Below, piece by piece: positions 24,955 through 32,972 of a stretch of DNA of 40,230 nt. The first letter of the stretch is position 1. Every line of letters starts with the position of its first letter. The notes beneath the pieces are model-generated. The model made no database searches. It had not been told where the DNA came from and was given only the letters and a program-made list of their open reading frames with translations. Made by a program: the position numbers and the translations under genes. Origin of the DNA: Erysipelotrichaceae bacterium (GTDB taxonomy: Bacteria > Bacillota_I > Bacilli_A > Erysipelotrichales > Erysipelotrichaceae); NCBI GenBank assembly GCA_022799495.1, contig JAAWON010000012.1, positions 1-40,230 of the forward strand, in the 5' to 3' direction.

Positions 24955-25902
24955 ATGAATCGTACCGCAATGTGTATTCGCATGTTACAGCTATTAAAGG
25001 GGCGGGGGTTTATGAGTCGTGAGGAAATAGCGGCAGAATTAGAGGTTAATATACGCAACGTTGCGGAATACCGCAAGGAATTAGAGGCGGCAGGGTATAC
25101 GATTCTCTCTGTTTCGGGACGTTATGGTGGATATTCATTGCTGGCGGATCCACTTCTTGCCGCTGCGTCGCTGAGTGAAGAAGAAAAACAAGGATTACGG
25201 GAAACCTTGACATATCTTAAATCTCATCCGGATTTTATCAGCGGCCAAGTGGCTGCGGCTGCCATTGATAAAATGTTGTCAAATACACCTTTGCAGGAAA
25301 ACCATACCGGTTTCTATCTGAGTCATGAGTATGCGCCGATTTCTCCTAAAATGCGTACATTTATCCAAATCACAAAACAAGCGATCAAGGAGCGACAATG
25401 CTTGGAACTGAACTATCGTTCAATGAAAGATGCACAGGCCAAGGAAATCAGGGTACATCCTTATGAACTGATTCATTATAAAGGGGCATACTATTGTATT
25501 GCTTATTCACTTAGCGCAAAGGATTTTCGTACTTATAAATTCAGTGAGGAGCGAATGAAGGAATGTTGTGTGCTAGCCAATGGATTTCAACGAGACAATA
25601 CGTTTGATTTGACTGATCATATCGGGACACTCGGTTTGGTAAAAAATGAATTGTTGGCAGTGGAGATGGAGCTTTATCAAGAAGCGGCCATCTTCTGCGC
25701 AGAGCGTCAAATCGGCCTACACCCACAGTTTCATTGGCAAAAGGATGGGTCTTTGTACTATCAAACATTGTTTGAAGGAAAACAGGAAGCACTCAGTTTT
25801 ATTTTATCACTTGGTAATCAAGTACGCATTCACTCGCCCCATTCGCTGTGTAAGGAAATCAAAGAACAAGCTCAGATTATGCTTGCATATTACAGTGAAT
25901 AG
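24955..25902 (+). CDS. WYL-domain transcriptional regulator with N-terminal HTH
   Basis: 315 residues. The N-terminal winged helix (about 5-60, FMSREEIAAELEVNIRNVAEYRKEL) is of the HTH_11/DeoR type with the following YGGYSL wing. The WYL domain spans about 145-215, with the core reading YYCIAYS where WYLVAYC is usual, and KEIRVHPYEL before it; a WCX-like C-terminal extension follows. WYL regulators sense ligands, often nucleic acids or nucleotides, and frequently control defence or DNA-repair genes. GGAGG site before ATG. It is the natural candidate to bind the palindrome upstream of its operon. Confidence 0.88.
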   Translation: MNRTAMCIRMLQLLKGRGFMSREEIAAELEVNIRNVAEYRKELEAAGYTILSVSGRYGGYSLLADPLLAAASLSEEEKQGLRETLTYLKSHPDFISGQVAAAAIDKMLSNTPLQENHTGFYLSHEYAPISPKMRTFIQITKQAIKERQCLELNYRSMKDAQAKEIRVHPYELIHYKGAYYCIAYSLSAKDFRTYKFSEERMKECCVLANGFQRDNTFDLTDHIGTLGLVKNELLAVEMELYQEAAIFCAERQIGLHPQFHWQKDGSLYYQTLFEGKQEALSFILSLGNQVRIHSPHSLCKEIKEQAQIMLAYYSE

Positions 25903-25922
25903 ATGCAGGAAAATGCTGTTTA

Positions 25923-25931
25923 TGGTATAAT
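25923..25931 (+). promoter_or_regulatory. Extended -10 promoter before the DUF2779 gene
   Basis: TG-G-TATAAT ends 21 bp before the start codon, inside the 50-bp gap after the WYL gene. It could give independent expression. Confidence 0.5.
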
Positions 25932-25952
25932 GCTGAGGAAAGGGGCAAAGTG

Positions 25953-27446
25953 ATGATGCACTTATCCGATATTCGTCATTATGAGCGCTGTGCGCGTTTG
26001 GCATGGCTGTGTGCGCATGAGCCACAGCCTTTTGTGCCGTTTGTTTATATGCAAGAATCTATGAGTGAACTGGCAAAGCAATATTTCCATCTGGAAGATT
26101 ATTTTGAAGGCAATGTGGGAGATGATCCGGCATTGGCCATGGCTGCTTTGAAAACAAAGGATGTTTTGTTAAATGCTCGTTTTACCATACATGATCTGCG
26201 CATCAAAATATCCATGATGAAACGCAGTGAAGAAGGCTGGGATATTTATTTTTTCTATTCGAGTTGTTATCCAAAGGAAAGTGAAGCACAAAAACTGGCA
26301 GATACTTTGCAAGTGCTGAAGGCACTAAATGTGTTGGTAAAAAAAGTGTGGATTGTTCATTTGAATGCGGCATATGTTCGTAGTGATGAACTGGATGTTC
26401 AACAGTTACTTTTGGTTACACCATATTTGTATAATCGTAAGAATAAGGCATATCATTTGGCGATGGATCTGATCAATGAATGTCAGCGGGATGTATTTGC
26501 TTTTGGTGATGCGATTGCCTCATTACTGGAAGCACCATGCCCTGTATGCAAAGAACATGCGGCTTGTATGAGAGGTGGAAAATGCCGTTATTATGCGCAT
26601 TGTTTTCCTGCCCATCATGAAGATACCTCTGTATTGAATTTCATTCAGACAGCGCATAAATATGAGTTGATGGATCAAGGTGTGGTGGATATGCGAGATA
26701 TTGATGTTCAGTTGCTTGAGGGAACGCGCCAACAGTATGCGCAGATCATGGCAGCGCGCAATGGTGGTTTTTATGTGGATCGCTTTGCTTTGCGAAACTG
26801 GCTGAAACAGACCTTTAGCGATCCCATTTCCTATTTGGATTTTGAATGGGAGAGTTATGCAATTCCTCCCTATAAAGGAATGCGCCCATTTGATGTATTG
26901 GTGTTTCAATACTCCTTGCATATCGAAGAAAAAGGAAAAGAACTACGCCATGAGGAATACATTGGCGAGGGGGATTGTCGCATTGATTTCATTGAACATT
27001 TATTGGCAGCGATCCCTAAAACAGGGACAATTCTCGTTTATAATATGGAGGGAGCAGAAAAACTGCGCTTAATCCAGCTTCAAGCACAATTTCCGCAATA
27101 TAAAGAACAGCTAAACGACCTTTGTGAGCGCATGGTGGATTTAGCACTGCCCTTTGTAAGTGGCTGTATTTATGATTCACGGATGCGTGGATATCATTCT
27201 TTGAAGGTGTTAAGCAAGGTATTCAATGATATGGATTATCAAGATTTGGAAATTTCTCAGGGCTTACAGGCGCCACAGAACTGGCGCAGAATGCAAAGTG
27301 ATCCGGATGCGAAAGAATCCATACGGAAAGCGCTGCTTGCTTATTGTGCTATGGATACTTATGCGGAATACGCACTGTTTCATAAACTGATGGAACTTGC
27401 TGCTACAAAAGATGAAGAAGGGAATGGATCCCAACTACAAATATGA
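25953..27446 (+). CDS. DUF2779 protein: Cas4-like domain plus DEDD-type exonuclease-like domain
   Basis: 497 residues. The N-terminus (LSDIRHYERCARLAWL) is the usual start of the TM0106/DUF2779 RecB/Cas4-like domain, and a Cys cluster CPVCKEHAAC..C..C near 196-217 could hold an Fe-S centre with the first Cys. Where homologues carry the catalytic D and ExK (EVKSS), this protein reads FFYSS, so the PD-(D/E)xK site seems lost. The C-terminal domain has YLDFEWESYAIPPY (about 295), VYNMEGAE, and YCAMDTYAEY (about 464), an RNase H-fold 3'-5' exonuclease pattern that looks intact. ATG 25953 follows AGGGG; a GTG one codon earlier is possible. The biological role is unknown; it may act in DNA repair or defence. 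Confidence 0.75.
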   Translation: MMHLSDIRHYERCARLAWLCAHEPQPFVPFVYMQESMSELAKQYFHLEDYFEGNVGDDPALAMAALKTKDVLLNARFTIHDLRIKISMMKRSEEGWDIYFFYSSCYPKESEAQKLADTLQVLKALNVLVKKVWIVHLNAAYVRSDELDVQQLLLVTPYLYNRKNKAYHLAMDLINECQRDVFAFGDAIASLLEAPCPVCKEHAACMRGGKCRYYAHCFPAHHEDTSVLNFIQTAHKYELMDQGVVDMRDIDVQLLEGTRQQYAQIMAARNGGFYVDRFALRNWLKQTFSDPISYLDFEWESYAIPPYKGMRPFDVLVFQYSLHIEEKGKELRHEEYIGEGDCRIDFIEHLLAAIPKTGTILVYNMEGAEKLRLIQLQAQFPQYKEQLNDLCERMVDLALPFVSGCIYDSRMRGYHSLKVLSKVFNDMDYQDLEISQGLQAPQNWRRMQSDPDAKESIRKALLAYCAMDTYAEYALFHKLMELAATKDEEGNGSQLQI

Positions 27447-27478
27447 GCTACATAATGAAAATAATACATTTATTTGGC

Positions 27479-27509
27479 TTGACTTAGAGTTTACTTTAAG
27501 TGCTATACT
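27479..27509 (+). promoter_or_regulatory. MerR-type promoter with 19-bp spacer and dyad
   Basis: TTGACT (27479-27484) and TATACT (27504-27509) are 19 bp apart. CTTAGAGT-TT-ACTTTAAG (27483-27500) is a near-perfect dyad in the spacer, as in known MerR-regulated promoters. The regulator probably controls itself and the genes behind it. Confidence 0.75.
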
Positions 27510-27527
27510 TGAGAAAAAGGAAGGGGT

Positions 27528-27905
27528 ATGCGAATGCAGATCAATGAAGTGAGCGAGCGCTATGGTTTAAGTAAAGATACACTGCGTTATTATGAACGCA
27601 TTGGTTTGATTCCAAGTGTACCGCGTAATGCCAGTGGTATTCGCAATTATGATCAGGAATCACTGAATTGGATTGAGTTTATCAAATGCATGCGGTCGGC
27701 CGGATTGACCATTGATGCGTTGATCGCATATGCCACACTTGTCCAACAGGGAGATGCAACATTGAATGCCCGTAAGCAATTGTTGATTGAACAGCGTGAT
27801 GCGCTCATGGCACGAATGGCAGAATTGAATGAGAGTTTGGAGCGGTTGAATCGCAAAATTCAGCGTTATGAAGACGGTGAAATGAGCTGCGTGAAGAACT
27901 TATGA
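27528..27905 (+). CDS. MerR family transcriptional regulator
   Basis: 125 residues: N-terminal winged helix INEVSERYGLSKDTLRYYERIGLIP (about 4-28), the NYDQESLNWIEFIKCMRSAG wing, and a C-terminal dimerisation coiled coil (about 80-118). No metal-binding Cys pattern (one Cys near the end), so the AdhR/NmlR-like small-molecule or aldehyde group is more likely than a metal sensor. The ATG at 27528 lies very close to its ribosome-binding site; ATG 27534 is also possible. It is followed 46 bp later by the ECF S component. Confidence 0.9.
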   Translation: MRMQINEVSERYGLSKDTLRYYERIGLIPSVPRNASGIRNYDQESLNWIEFIKCMRSAGLTIDALIAYATLVQQGDATLNARKQLLIEQRDALMARMAELNESLERLNRKIQRYEDGEMSCVKNL

Positions 27906-27951
27906 GCATGATTCCTATTATATATTTTATGAGAAAGAAAAGGAGAATGCT

Positions 27952-28509
27952 ATGAAAACAAGGCAACTTACTTTTGCGGCATTGTGTCTCGCATTGGCGC
28001 TCTTACTGCCGCAAATCTTTCATATGTTGGGAATGCAACAGGCAGGGCAAATTTTCCTACCAATGCATATTCCTATTTTTATGGCCGGCATGGTGCTGGG
28101 ATGGCAATATGGTGCATTGCTTGGCTTATTGGCTCCACTGGCAAGTTTTCTGTTGAGCGGCATGCCAGATGCGGCACGGGTGCTTTTTATGATGCTGGAG
28201 TTAATGAGCTATGGGGCGATCAGCGGTTTCCTATATCGCTCACTACGTCTGCATGATCAGTTGGTCGGCGGTTATATTGCGCTGTTGGGGGCAATGCTTG
28301 GTGGACGGCTCATGTATGGTTTTCTGCTTACTTTATGCGCCTTTGCTTTTCAGCTTCATTTGGGTGGTTTTGCGGCTGTTTGGGCAGCGTTGATCACTGG
28401 GATTCCCGGCATTATCATCCAACTGCTGTTTTTGCCGGCGCTTGTCCATGTGGTAGAAAAGGGAGGCTATTTCCATGAAACTATCCTATCTAAAGCGAAT
28501 ACAGAATGA
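27952..28509 (+). CDS. ECF-type transporter S component (substrate-binding membrane subunit)
   Basis: 185 residues with six predicted membrane segments and the N-terminal LTFAALCLALALLLPQIFHMLG pattern in the first segment, MHIPIFMAGMVLGWQYGALLGLLAPLASF in the second, typical of vitamin-uptake S components. It needs the shared EcfA/EcfA'/EcfT module, not found here. The substrate cannot be assigned; a vitamin or nucleobase-type compound is likely. GGAGAATG ribosome-binding site. It overlaps the DUF1893 gene by 35 bp. Confidence 0.7.
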   Translation: MKTRQLTFAALCLALALLLPQIFHMLGMQQAGQIFLPMHIPIFMAGMVLGWQYGALLGLLAPLASFLLSGMPDAARVLFMMLELMSYGAISGFLYRSLRLHDQLVGGYIALLGAMLGGRLMYGFLLTLCAFAFQLHLGGFAAVWAALITGIPGIIIQLLFLPALVHVVEKGGYFHETILSKANTE

Positions 28510-28900
28510 GGCAGGTTATACTCTGTGCGCCATAAGAGAGGACTTTATCTTTACTTCACATGCACGCGGGATTGCGCCGATTATGGATCAGATACGGCGA
28601 GATCCGCTTTATTTTCACGATTGTGTTGTTTGTGATACGATTATCGGCAAGGCTGCAGCGATGATGCTTGTGCGCTCAAAGGTGAGTTATCTTCATGCCA
28701 AAGTGATGAGTGAAGCGGCACATGCACTGTTACAGCGCTATGAAATCGCTCATTCCTATGATGAATTATGTCCTTATATCATCAATCGCAAACAAAACGG
28801 TATGTGTCCAATGGAGATGTGTGTACAGGAGATGGAAGATCTGCAAGGCGCTTATGATGCCTTGGAAAAGACCCTTCAGCATTTGCGTCAAGCACAATGA
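28475..28900 (+). CDS. DUF1893 family protein (TM1506-like, deaminase-like fold)
   Basis: 141 residues. Family marks: CAIREDFIFTSHARGIAPI at the N-terminus, VCDTIIGKAAAMMLV, and YELCPYIINRKQNGMCPMEMCV-like C-terminal part (here SYDELCPYIINR, NGMCPMEMC). The Thermotoga structure TM1506 has a cytidine-deaminase-like fold without a known activity. GGGAGG site lies inside the preceding ECF gene, whose last 35 bp overlap. Its pairing with an S component suggests it handles the imported compound, but this is inference. Confidence 0.85.
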   Translation: MKLSYLKRIQNEAGYTLCAIREDFIFTSHARGIAPIMDQIRRDPLYFHDCVVCDTIIGKAAAMMLVRSKVSYLHAKVMSEAAHALLQRYEIAHSYDELCPYIINRKQNGMCPMEMCVQEMEDLQGAYDALEKTLQHLRQAQ

Positions 28901-28977
28901 TTATTAATTTATTATACATATAGAATCTTGCGTATGGCAATCCCAATTTGTCGTGCGTTTTTTAATTTTTATATATG

Positions 28978-29005
28978 AAAAGGGCGCAGATACAGCCTTT
29001 TTTTA
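28978..29005 (+). terminator. Terminator after the MerR-ECF-DUF1893 operon
   Basis: AAAAGGGC and GCCTTTT with one bulge and a 9-nt loop, followed by T. It lies 34 bp before the GH25 start codon, leaving almost no room for a separate GH25 promoter. Confidence 0.6.
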
Positions 29006-29038
29006 TGTCGTTGCGTAACATAAAATGGAGGTGGTTTT

Positions 29039-30268
29039 ATGGCAAAACCGATTATAGATGTCAGTGAACATAACGGTATTTTAAATTGGGATCTCATGAA
29101 AGATCAGATCGACGGAGCGATCATTCGCTGTGGATATGGCGGAGATATTGCATCACAAGATGATAAGCAGTATGAGCGCAATGTCAGTGAGTGCACGCGT
29201 TTACAAATTCCTTATGGCGTATATTTATTTTCGTACGCTGTTAATGCGCAAGAGGCACGTGGTGAAGCAGATCATGTACTGCGCTTAGTGAAAGGAAAAA
29301 AACTGACTTTACCGATTTATTATGATTTAGAGCATACGGATTATGTCGGTGATTTGAGTGCAGCGCTTTATACGCAGATCGCAAATGCATTCTGTGAACG
29401 AATTGAAGCGGCAGGGGGCTTTGTCGGTATTTACGCAAATCTGTATTACTGGCAGACGAAACTGATGAATGTAAACGCTTATTCGCGTTGGCTGGCACAA
29501 TGGAGTGATGCGCCGACATTGGAACAACCATTTGATCTATGGCAGTATACCAGTTCGGGTGTCATTGCTGGAAGCAGTGCGCGCAGCGATCTAAACAAAT
29601 GGTATGGCGATTTTATGACCATGGCAAAGGATCACAATGATTTCAGTGGCGATGAACCGGTGATCACCCCACCCGATCAGATGAAATATAAAGTAGGAGA
29701 TCGCGTTCAATTCTCGGCATTGTATACTTCATCTACGGCGGCAACCCCGATTACGGAAATTGCCGTCCATGAAGGTGTGATCACCAAGGTGTTACCCAAT
29801 GCGAGAAATCCATATTTGATCAATGATGGAACCGGTTGGGTAAATGATGCGATCATCCAAACGGGCTCCACTACACCCCCACAACAGGGCTACAAGGTCG
29901 GCGATACGCTACATTTCCATGCCCTTTATACGTCTTCCACGGCAACGCAGCCTATCACAAATATTGCGGTTACACAAGGAACCATTACCAAGATCATCAA
30001 CGGCGCACCCAATCCTTATCTCATCAACAATGGCACAGGATGGGTCAATGCATCGGTGATTGATAGCGTGACTGCTTCTCCTCTTAAAGTAGGGGATCAG
30101 GTGAAGGTAAAGGCAGGTGCACGTGATTATAATGGGACAGCGTTGGCTCCCTTTGTCTATCAAGGAATCTATACGGTAATGGAAATCAACGCAGATCGCG
30201 TGGTGATCGGTAAAAACAAGCAAGTGACAGCGGCGCTGAAAGCATCGGATTTACAGCGTGTATCGTAG
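29039..30268 (+). CDS. GH25 lysozyme-like endolysin with two cell-wall-binding repeats
   Basis: 409 residues, no signal peptide. The GH25 muramidase domain covers about 1-200: IIDVSEHNG with Asp 7, the paired acids in YYDLEHTD (Asp 96, Glu 98), and DLWQYTSSG. It would cleave the MurNAc-GlcNAc bond. Two repeats of about 54 residues (216-270 and 285-338) each read YKVGD..., ALYTSSTA..., NPYLIN.GTGWVN, then a third SH3-like unit (349-409). The lack of a signal peptide and the modular tail are like phage endolysins, but no other phage gene is near. It may be released by lysis or a holin elsewhere, or be a domesticated prophage remnant. ATG follows GGAGGTGG. Confidence 0.88.
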   Translation: MAKPIIDVSEHNGILNWDLMKDQIDGAIIRCGYGGDIASQDDKQYERNVSECTRLQIPYGVYLFSYAVNAQEARGEADHVLRLVKGKKLTLPIYYDLEHTDYVGDLSAALYTQIANAFCERIEAAGGFVGIYANLYYWQTKLMNVNAYSRWLAQWSDAPTLEQPFDLWQYTSSGVIAGSSARSDLNKWYGDFMTMAKDHNDFSGDEPVITPPDQMKYKVGDRVQFSALYTSSTAATPITEIAVHEGVITKVLPNARNPYLINDGTGWVNDAIIQTGSTTPPQQGYKVGDTLHFHALYTSSTATQPITNIAVTQGTITKIINGAPNPYLINNGTGWVNASVIDSVTASPLKVGDQVKVKAGARDYNGTALAPFVYQGIYTVMEINADRVVIGKNKQVTAALKASDLQRVS

Positions 30269-30312
30269 AGGAAAACTGGAATATCCAAGCAGTTAAAATC
30301 TCTGAGTAAAAC

Positions 30313-30371
30313 ATAAGGCGGCAATATGATATGTCTTTCTAGTGTTAGCATATCCATATGACGCCTTTTTT
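30313..30371 (+). terminator. Terminator of the GH25 gene
   Basis: AAGGCG (30315-30320) and CGCCTT (30362-30367), with further pairing of ATATG and CATAT inside, followed by a T run. Confidence 0.75.
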
Positions 30372-30373
30372 AT

Positions 30374-30653
30374 ATTCATTGATTACATAAGCTAAGATCT
30401 CCTTTATGACAAAATTTGCGCGGCATCTTCATATACTGTAACGGATTGGATGATTCATCTTTGCGGTGAAGCAAAGGCGATCAAAGAATAGGAAACAGAT
30501 GAAAATCTAAGATGAAAGTGAAAATATGATATAAGGAAGAATAAAAATAGGATAAGATTTAAAGCAAAAGCGAAAACAGTGTGAAAGATGACAACAAAAA
30601 AATTTGACAATGAAACTATCCAATGAAAACTATAACAATGAAAGAGGATGCGT
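30374..30653 (+). promoter_or_regulatory. Purine-rich leader region of dacB-spmA-spmB
   Basis: No gene seen. The coding-like strand is A/G-rich from 30480 on. TTGACA (30604-30609) and TATAAC (30631-30636) are 21 bp apart, too far for a normal promoter. CAATGAAA occurs three times at 30608, 30621 and 30636. The expected sigma-E promoter was not clearly recognisable. Confidence 0.35.
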
Positions 30654-31637
30654 ATGCGTAAACTGGGAATATGTTTATTCTTATTGCTTGCGAGCATGAT
30701 TGAGGTGAGGGCAGAAAGCTATTGTGTCATGAATGGCAATGATGGCACAGTGGTGGCCCAATCCAATATGCATGAGCAACAAAGTGTTGCTAGTATATCT
30801 AAGGTTATGACGGCGATCGTGGCGATTGAACAAGGGGACTTGCAGGCTCGCTGGCAAGTATCGGATGCAATCTTGAAAGCGGAAGGATCCAGTATTTATT
30901 TGCATGTGGGACAAAGTGTGACTTTGGAAGAATTGCTTTATGGCCTGATGTTGCGCAGCGGCAATGATGCCGCGATTGAAATTGCCATGCAGGTAGGTGG
31001 CAGTGAAGCGAACTTTGTGCAAATGATGAATGATAAGGCAAAGGAATTAGGCATGCAGGATACTTTATTTCGCAATCCCAGTGGATTAGATGAGGAGGAT
31101 GGCGGTAATTGTTCCTCAGCCTATGATATGGCACTGCTCATGCGCTATGCGATGAACAATGAGACCTTTGCACAAATTACCGGAAGTCTTTATTATGATG
31201 CACAAGAAACTCGTTGGCAGAATAAAAACAAACTATTGTTTCAATACGATGCCGCTACTGGCGGTAAAACCGGATATACCAAAAAGGCAGGCAGAACATT
31301 GATTACAACAGCCTCTCGTAATGATATGGATTCCATCGTAGTCACATTGGGCGTAGGTGATGATTTTGCTTTTCATAAGTCTCAACATGAGGAACAGTTT
31401 GACGCTTATGAGGTGTATACCATTTTAAAACAGGGCAGTTATGTAATTCAAGGGATGCGTTATGATGTAGATCAAAGTATCCAGGTGGTGTTGGCAAAAG
31501 ATCAGAGTTGTGACTTGAAGGTGCACACGTACTTACAAGACGATCGCTTGATCATTGAGGTCGAAAAGGATGCACAAAAACAACAGTATGAAATAACGGG
31601 TGTCAAAGTAAATCAGAAAAAGAGGTGGTTTCAATGA
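30654..31637 (+). CDS. dacB: D-alanyl-D-alanine carboxypeptidase (DacB-like penicillin-binding protein)
   Basis: Serine peptidase that trims the pentapeptide of peptidoglycan; in B. subtilis this copy controls cross-linking of the spore cortex. 327 residues with a signal peptide (about 1-20). Active-site triads are present: SISK (SxxK), SGN, and KTGYT. ATG 30654 lies 6 nt after GAGG; the ATG two codons upstream overlaps the site. It overlaps spmA by 4 bp (ATGA). The context dacB-spmA-spmB-rluB is the B. subtilis order and supports the sporulation-specific identity over dacF. Confidence 0.9.
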   Translation: MRKLGICLFLLLASMIEVRAESYCVMNGNDGTVVAQSNMHEQQSVASISKVMTAIVAIEQGDLQARWQVSDAILKAEGSSIYLHVGQSVTLEELLYGLMLRSGNDAAIEIAMQVGGSEANFVQMMNDKAKELGMQDTLFRNPSGLDEEDGGNCSSAYDMALLMRYAMNNETFAQITGSLYYDAQETRWQNKNKLLFQYDAATGGKTGYTKKAGRTLITTASRNDMDSIVVTLGVGDDFAFHKSQHEEQFDAYEVYTILKQGSYVIQGMRYDVDQSIQVVLAKDQSCDLKVHTYLQDDRLIIEVEKDAQKQQYEITGVKVNQKKRWFQ

Positions 31638-32209
31638 ATATCGTTTGGATGATAATGATCAGCGTATCCTTACTTTATGCATTTTTAACAGGTCAAGTTC
31701 AACTCATCAATGAGGTGTGTTTACAGATTGGCAAACAGACATTTGATTTTGTATTACCGCTGATTTGCATGGTGTGTTTCTGGAATGGGATCTTGAATGT
31801 GGCAAAAGAGGCAGGCTTATTGAAATTGTTGGAGCGCATGTTTCATCCTTTTTTGAAGTGGTTATTGCCTGATCTTGATAAGGATGAGGAAACACTTGGA
31901 TATGTGGCCGCAAATATTACCGTAAATATGTTTGGCTTAGGCTCGGCTGCCACACCCATTGGGCTTAAGGCAATGCAAGGGATGCAGCGACACAATCCGC
32001 AGAAAGATACAGCGACCCGCTCCATGGTGACTTTCTTGGTTCTGAATACCGCCGGAGTGACGCTTTTGCCGACCACATTGATTGCTCTGCGCTCTGAATT
32101 TCATTCGGCGGATGTGAGCGGCTTTTTACCTTTTGCGATTATATGCACGATGTTTGCATCATTTGTGGGTTTGCTCATAGATCGGTGGTGGAATCATCGT
32201 GTTCGATAG
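31634..32209 (+). CDS. spmA: Spore maturation protein A
   Basis: 191-residue polytopic membrane protein of the nucleoside-recognition/SpmA family with the LLKLLERMFHPFLKWLLPDLDKDEE segment and NMFGLGSAATPIGLKAM signature. In B. subtilis SpmA and SpmB together affect spore core dehydration. GAGGTGG site inside the end of dacB, overlapping ATGA; it overlaps spmB by 11 bp. Confidence 0.95.
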   Translation: MNIVWMIMISVSLLYAFLTGQVQLINEVCLQIGKQTFDFVLPLICMVCFWNGILNVAKEAGLLKLLERMFHPFLKWLLPDLDKDEETLGYVAANITVNMFGLGSAATPIGLKAMQGMQRHNPQKDTATRSMVTFLVLNTAGVTLLPTTLIALRSEFHSADVSGFLPFAIICTMFASFVGLLIDRWWNHRVR

Positions 32210-32711
32210 TACGTATATCTTACCAGCACTGATCTTAGTTATATTTATTGTGGCGCTGTGTCGGCGCGTTCCTGCATATAGTTTTTTTATTGAAGGGGTA
32301 AAGGATGGATTAGGCTTATTTCTTGACGTATATCCGGCATTATTAGCCATGATGTGTGCCATTTCCTTTTTGCGTGAAAGTGGTCTTATGGATTTGTTTT
32401 CGACCTTTTTCCAACAACTTGGCACAGCGATTCCATCTCAAATTTGGCCGATGGTGATTTTTCGTCCCATTTCTGGCAGTGCTTCATTGGCTATTTTGAT
32501 TGATATCTTTCAAACCAGCGGTGTGGATTCTTTGGCCGGTATTATGGCCAGTATCATTCAAGGCAGTACCGATACGACGGTTTATGTGATTACCCTTTAT
32601 TTTTCCAGTGTGGGAATCAAAAAGATCAAAAATGCATTACCCATTGGATTATTGGCAGATGCGGCAGGCATCGGTATGGCCATTTTATTGACCCTTTATT
32701 TTTTTGCTTAA
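32199..32711 (+). CDS. spmB: Spore maturation protein B
   Basis: 170-residue polytopic membrane protein, partner of SpmA: YSFFIEGVKDGLGLF, LFSTFFQQLG, RPISGSASLAIL and STDTTVYVITLYFSSVGIKK patterns. The start codon is GTG (32199), inside the end of spmA; the first ATG would be far too late. GGTGG lies about 10 bases upstream. The stop is followed by an AGGAGG with no real gene behind it. Confidence 0.93.
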   Translation: MFDSTYILPALILVIFIVALCRRVPAYSFFIEGVKDGLGLFLDVYPALLAMMCAISFLRESGLMDLFSTFFQQLGTAIPSQIWPMVIFRPISGSASLAILIDIFQTSGVDSLAGIMASIIQGSTDTTVYVITLYFSSVGIKKIKNALPIGLLADAAGIGMAILLTLYFFA

Positions 32712-32867
32712 GGAGGCTATAGATATTCAAAACTGTATCCTGTGGACAAACTTTCTTGTGGTAATTTAGAGATAGGTTTGCAAAAGGACTATGGTAATGG
32801 ACGATGTAAAACTATGGTTAAAAACAAGAGAGCGCATTTTCATAAAGTGGGTTTTGTGAAATTTCCT

Positions 32868-32896
32868 TTTACATTTATAGCGGCTTTGTGTAAAAT
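32868..32896 (+). promoter_or_regulatory. Sigma-A promoter of rluB
   Basis: TTTACA (32868-32873) - 17 bp - TAAAAT (32891-32896). The spacer carries GCGGCTTTGT, also seen in the mtaB promoter. The mRNA leader would be about 70 nt. Confidence 0.65.
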
Positions 32897-32972
32897 ATAA
32901 GAGTTATCAAAGTTTGTCCTTTTTATGAAGTAAACGGGACATAGCGCAGGATGGAAAAGAGGATATGTGAAT

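Noticed and set aside
28475-28509. Frameshift between the ECF and DUF1893 genes
   Set aside because: Each protein is complete and has its own start; the 35-bp overlap with an internal GGGAGG is a normal gene overlap.
32712-32760. AGGAGG after spmB followed by a tiny frame beginning with ATT
   Set aside because: Only about 14 codons with a rare start codon; more likely a leftover ribosome-binding site.
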